A stretch of DNA of 14,940 nucleotides, from the NCBI GenBank assembly GCA_943359555.1, contig CALRHW010000011.1:1-14940 (forward strand). The letters are read 5' to 3'. The notes under the pieces were generated by a model that had not been told where the DNA came from, did no database searches, and saw nothing but the letters and a program-made list of their open reading frames with translations. How positions within the stretch are numbered: the stretch's first letter is position 1; each line of letters starts with the position of its first letter. Position numbers and translations under genes: made by a program. The stretch is from Parcubacteria group bacterium (GTDB lineage: Bacteria > Patescibacteriota > Minisyncoccia > Phycocordibacterales > CALRHW01). Below, piece after piece: positions 13,752 through 14,940 of the stretch.

Positions 13752-14940
13752 TTAAGTTGTTTTTGGCGGTGTTACTTGCCCAGCTCCAGCCTCCTCCTCC
13801 TTTGCTTTTTTTATTACTGCTAGAACTTGTCTTAATTCAGCTTCCTCCCCCCTTCCTTTAGCGGCATCCCTCAACGCTTTCACTAGCGTTTCTCTAGATT
13901 CACCCCAACCCCCCACCTTGTCAGCCACCTCATTCATATGTCCACGGTAGAGTCTATTTTTTTCTTCATCTGTTGCCTTAGAGCTGTTAGTTATGAGTCC
14001 ATGTATCAATGTTCCAGCATCAATATGTCCTTCTGCTTTTTTGTTGCTCTCTTTTTCAATCTCAGCATATTGGCTTGCTTGCCTCTTGTAGTTGTCTATC
14101 TCACTTTTTATTTGTTCTGTTCGCGCTAAGTCAGCTTTTAGCGAGTCCATTTCCTGCAACCGTTTCTTTTTCATTTTTCCATTTTTCATATCATTCTCAT
14201 GTTTATCAATTTTAGCTTTTGTGTTTTCTAATTCATTATCTGGTATAGCGTTTCCTGCAGCTATTTCTCGCTCCAGTTCCTGTTCTTTCTCTTGTTGAGC
14301 CACCCTACTTATTGAAGCAGCTTCTCCACTCACTGAAGCAACGTCTCTTTGGTTCTTCGCATCTTGTCCGTGTTTAGTTACTCGGGTAATTCTATCTTTC
14401 TCCACTTTCTCATCAAAACCTCTTTCTGCATTTTTTACCCCATCTTTTGCGTATTGTTCGTTAAGAGCCTTATCTTTTTTATTTCTCTCTTGCACAGATT
14501 CACCAGAACCAAAGCGAGAACCAGTAGCTTTTCCTGTTGTCGCGTTACGTATAGTGCGTCCCATTACCGTATTACCAAAAGCACTTCCAGCAAGCTTTTT
14601 ATCCAATTTTTCAATACTAACATTACCAAGCCCGCGCACAGCCCCTCTGCCAATTTTACCACCACCCCACGCAGCCCCTCCACGTATTTTACCCTGACCC
14701 CAACTCTTTATTTTATTTCCAGCATTCATTGCCGTCGAAGCTCCCATTGCACCGAATTGTTTTGCGACAAACAAACAGAAAAGCAACATCGCGATGATTA
14801 TTATGAAATTCATAACGAGGGGCAGTGCCTCAATCTTATCTAGACCATCTGCTGTCACCACCTTTTCAAGAGTAGAGGTAGACGGTTTCAAAATTCCATC
14901 AAGAACTTGGAAAGAAACCCATAAGAGTGCCATAAATACA
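13752..14940 (-). CDS. VirB6/TrbL-like membrane protein, C-terminal part (5' partial)
   Basis: The reading frame stays open to the right window edge, so the ATG at 14933 is internal (preceding codons read VF) and the N-terminal membrane part is missing. Numbering from that ATG, a membrane span lies at about 38-58 (VMNFIIIIAMLLFCLFVA), followed by the glycine-rich amphipathic stretch KSWGQGKIRGGAAWGGGKIGRGAVRG (76-101). A very long charged tail of about 290 residues follows, mostly predicted helix with coiled-coil character (about 210-300), ending TPPKTT. A multi-span core followed by a Gly-rich segment and a charged tail matches VirB6/TrbL-like proteins of this bacterial group. VirB6 forms the inner-membrane channel. 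Function is inferred from topology and from the neighbouring PrgI and VirB4 genes. Confidence 0.75.
   Translation of the reverse strand, partial: VFMALLWVSFQVLDGILKPSTSTLEKVVTADGLDKIEALPLVMNFIIIIAMLLFCLFVAKQFGAMGASTAMNAGNKIKSWGQGKIRGGAAWGGGKIGRGAVRGLGNVSIEKLDKKLAGSAFGNTVMGRTIRNATTGKATGSRFGSGESVQERNKKDKALNEQYAKDGVKNAERGFDEKVEKDRITRVTKHGQDAKNQRDVASVSGEAASISRVAQQEKEQELEREIAAGNAIPDNELENTKAKIDKHENDMKNGKMKKKRLQEMDSLKADLARTEQIKSEIDNYKRQASQYAEIEKESNKKAEGHIDAGTLIHGLITNSSKATDEEKNRLYRGHMNEVADKVGGWGESRETLVKALRDAAKGRGEEAELRQVLAVIKKAKEEEAGAGQVTPPKTT

Noticed and set aside
14349..14843. Plus-strand open frame opposite the VirB6-like tail
   Set aside because: Ser/Thr/Phe-rich antisense of a Lys/Glu-rich coding region; no start context and no recognisable family.

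Overview
The window looks like the replication-origin neighbourhood of a small, AT-rich genome from the Candidate Phyla Radiation (Patescibacteria), most likely a Parcubacteria-type lineage. That is an inference from three things: the compact proteins, the almost complete lack of Shine-Dalgarno sequences, and a set of envelope genes I know mainly from such genomes (TrbC/VirB2-like pilin, PrgI-like protein, a split VirB4, and a small protein ending in DPYREAI). TGA is used as a normal stop (dnaA ends in TGA), so there is no sign of the recoded TGA of Gracilibacteria/SR1.

Left part (1-2296): the 3' part of a bifunctional class A penicillin-binding protein on the + strand, with an added C-terminal Ig-like domain. 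It converges on the replication operon.

Origin part (2324-6585): dnaA, dnaN and a small DUF721/DciA-like gene run leftward as a replication-initiation set. rpmH, rnpA and yidC run rightward, the classic bacterial arrangement. Both gaps flanking dnaA hold DnaA boxes. The 205-bp dnaN-dnaA gap has the most boxes plus a very AT-rich tract and is the best oriC candidate. Several -10 hexamers lie only 6-10 nt before start codons (dnaA, rpmH, yidC and possibly the pilus genes), suggesting leaderless or nearly leaderless mRNAs.

Right part (6610-14940): a tightly packed leftward cluster that I read as a reduced type IV secretion / conjugative-pilus-like machine. In transcription order it holds a VirB6/TrbL-like membrane protein (its N-terminus lies beyond the window), an unknown soluble protein, a PrgI/VirB3-like membrane protein, VirB4 split into an N-terminal and an ATPase protein, an unknown membrane protein, then (probably from its own promoter) a secreted protein with three PKD/Ig-like repeats, a VirB2/TrbC-like pilin with a repetitive proline-rich tail, and a membrane-anchored propeller-like protein. 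No relaxase, VirD4 coupling protein, VirB11 or outer-membrane core is present here. The set fits an ATP-driven surface pilus or secretion device of a cell-surface-associated bacterium more than a complete conjugation system. No tRNA, rRNA, insertion sequence or CRISPR array was seen, and no gene-free stretch exceeds about 210 bp.
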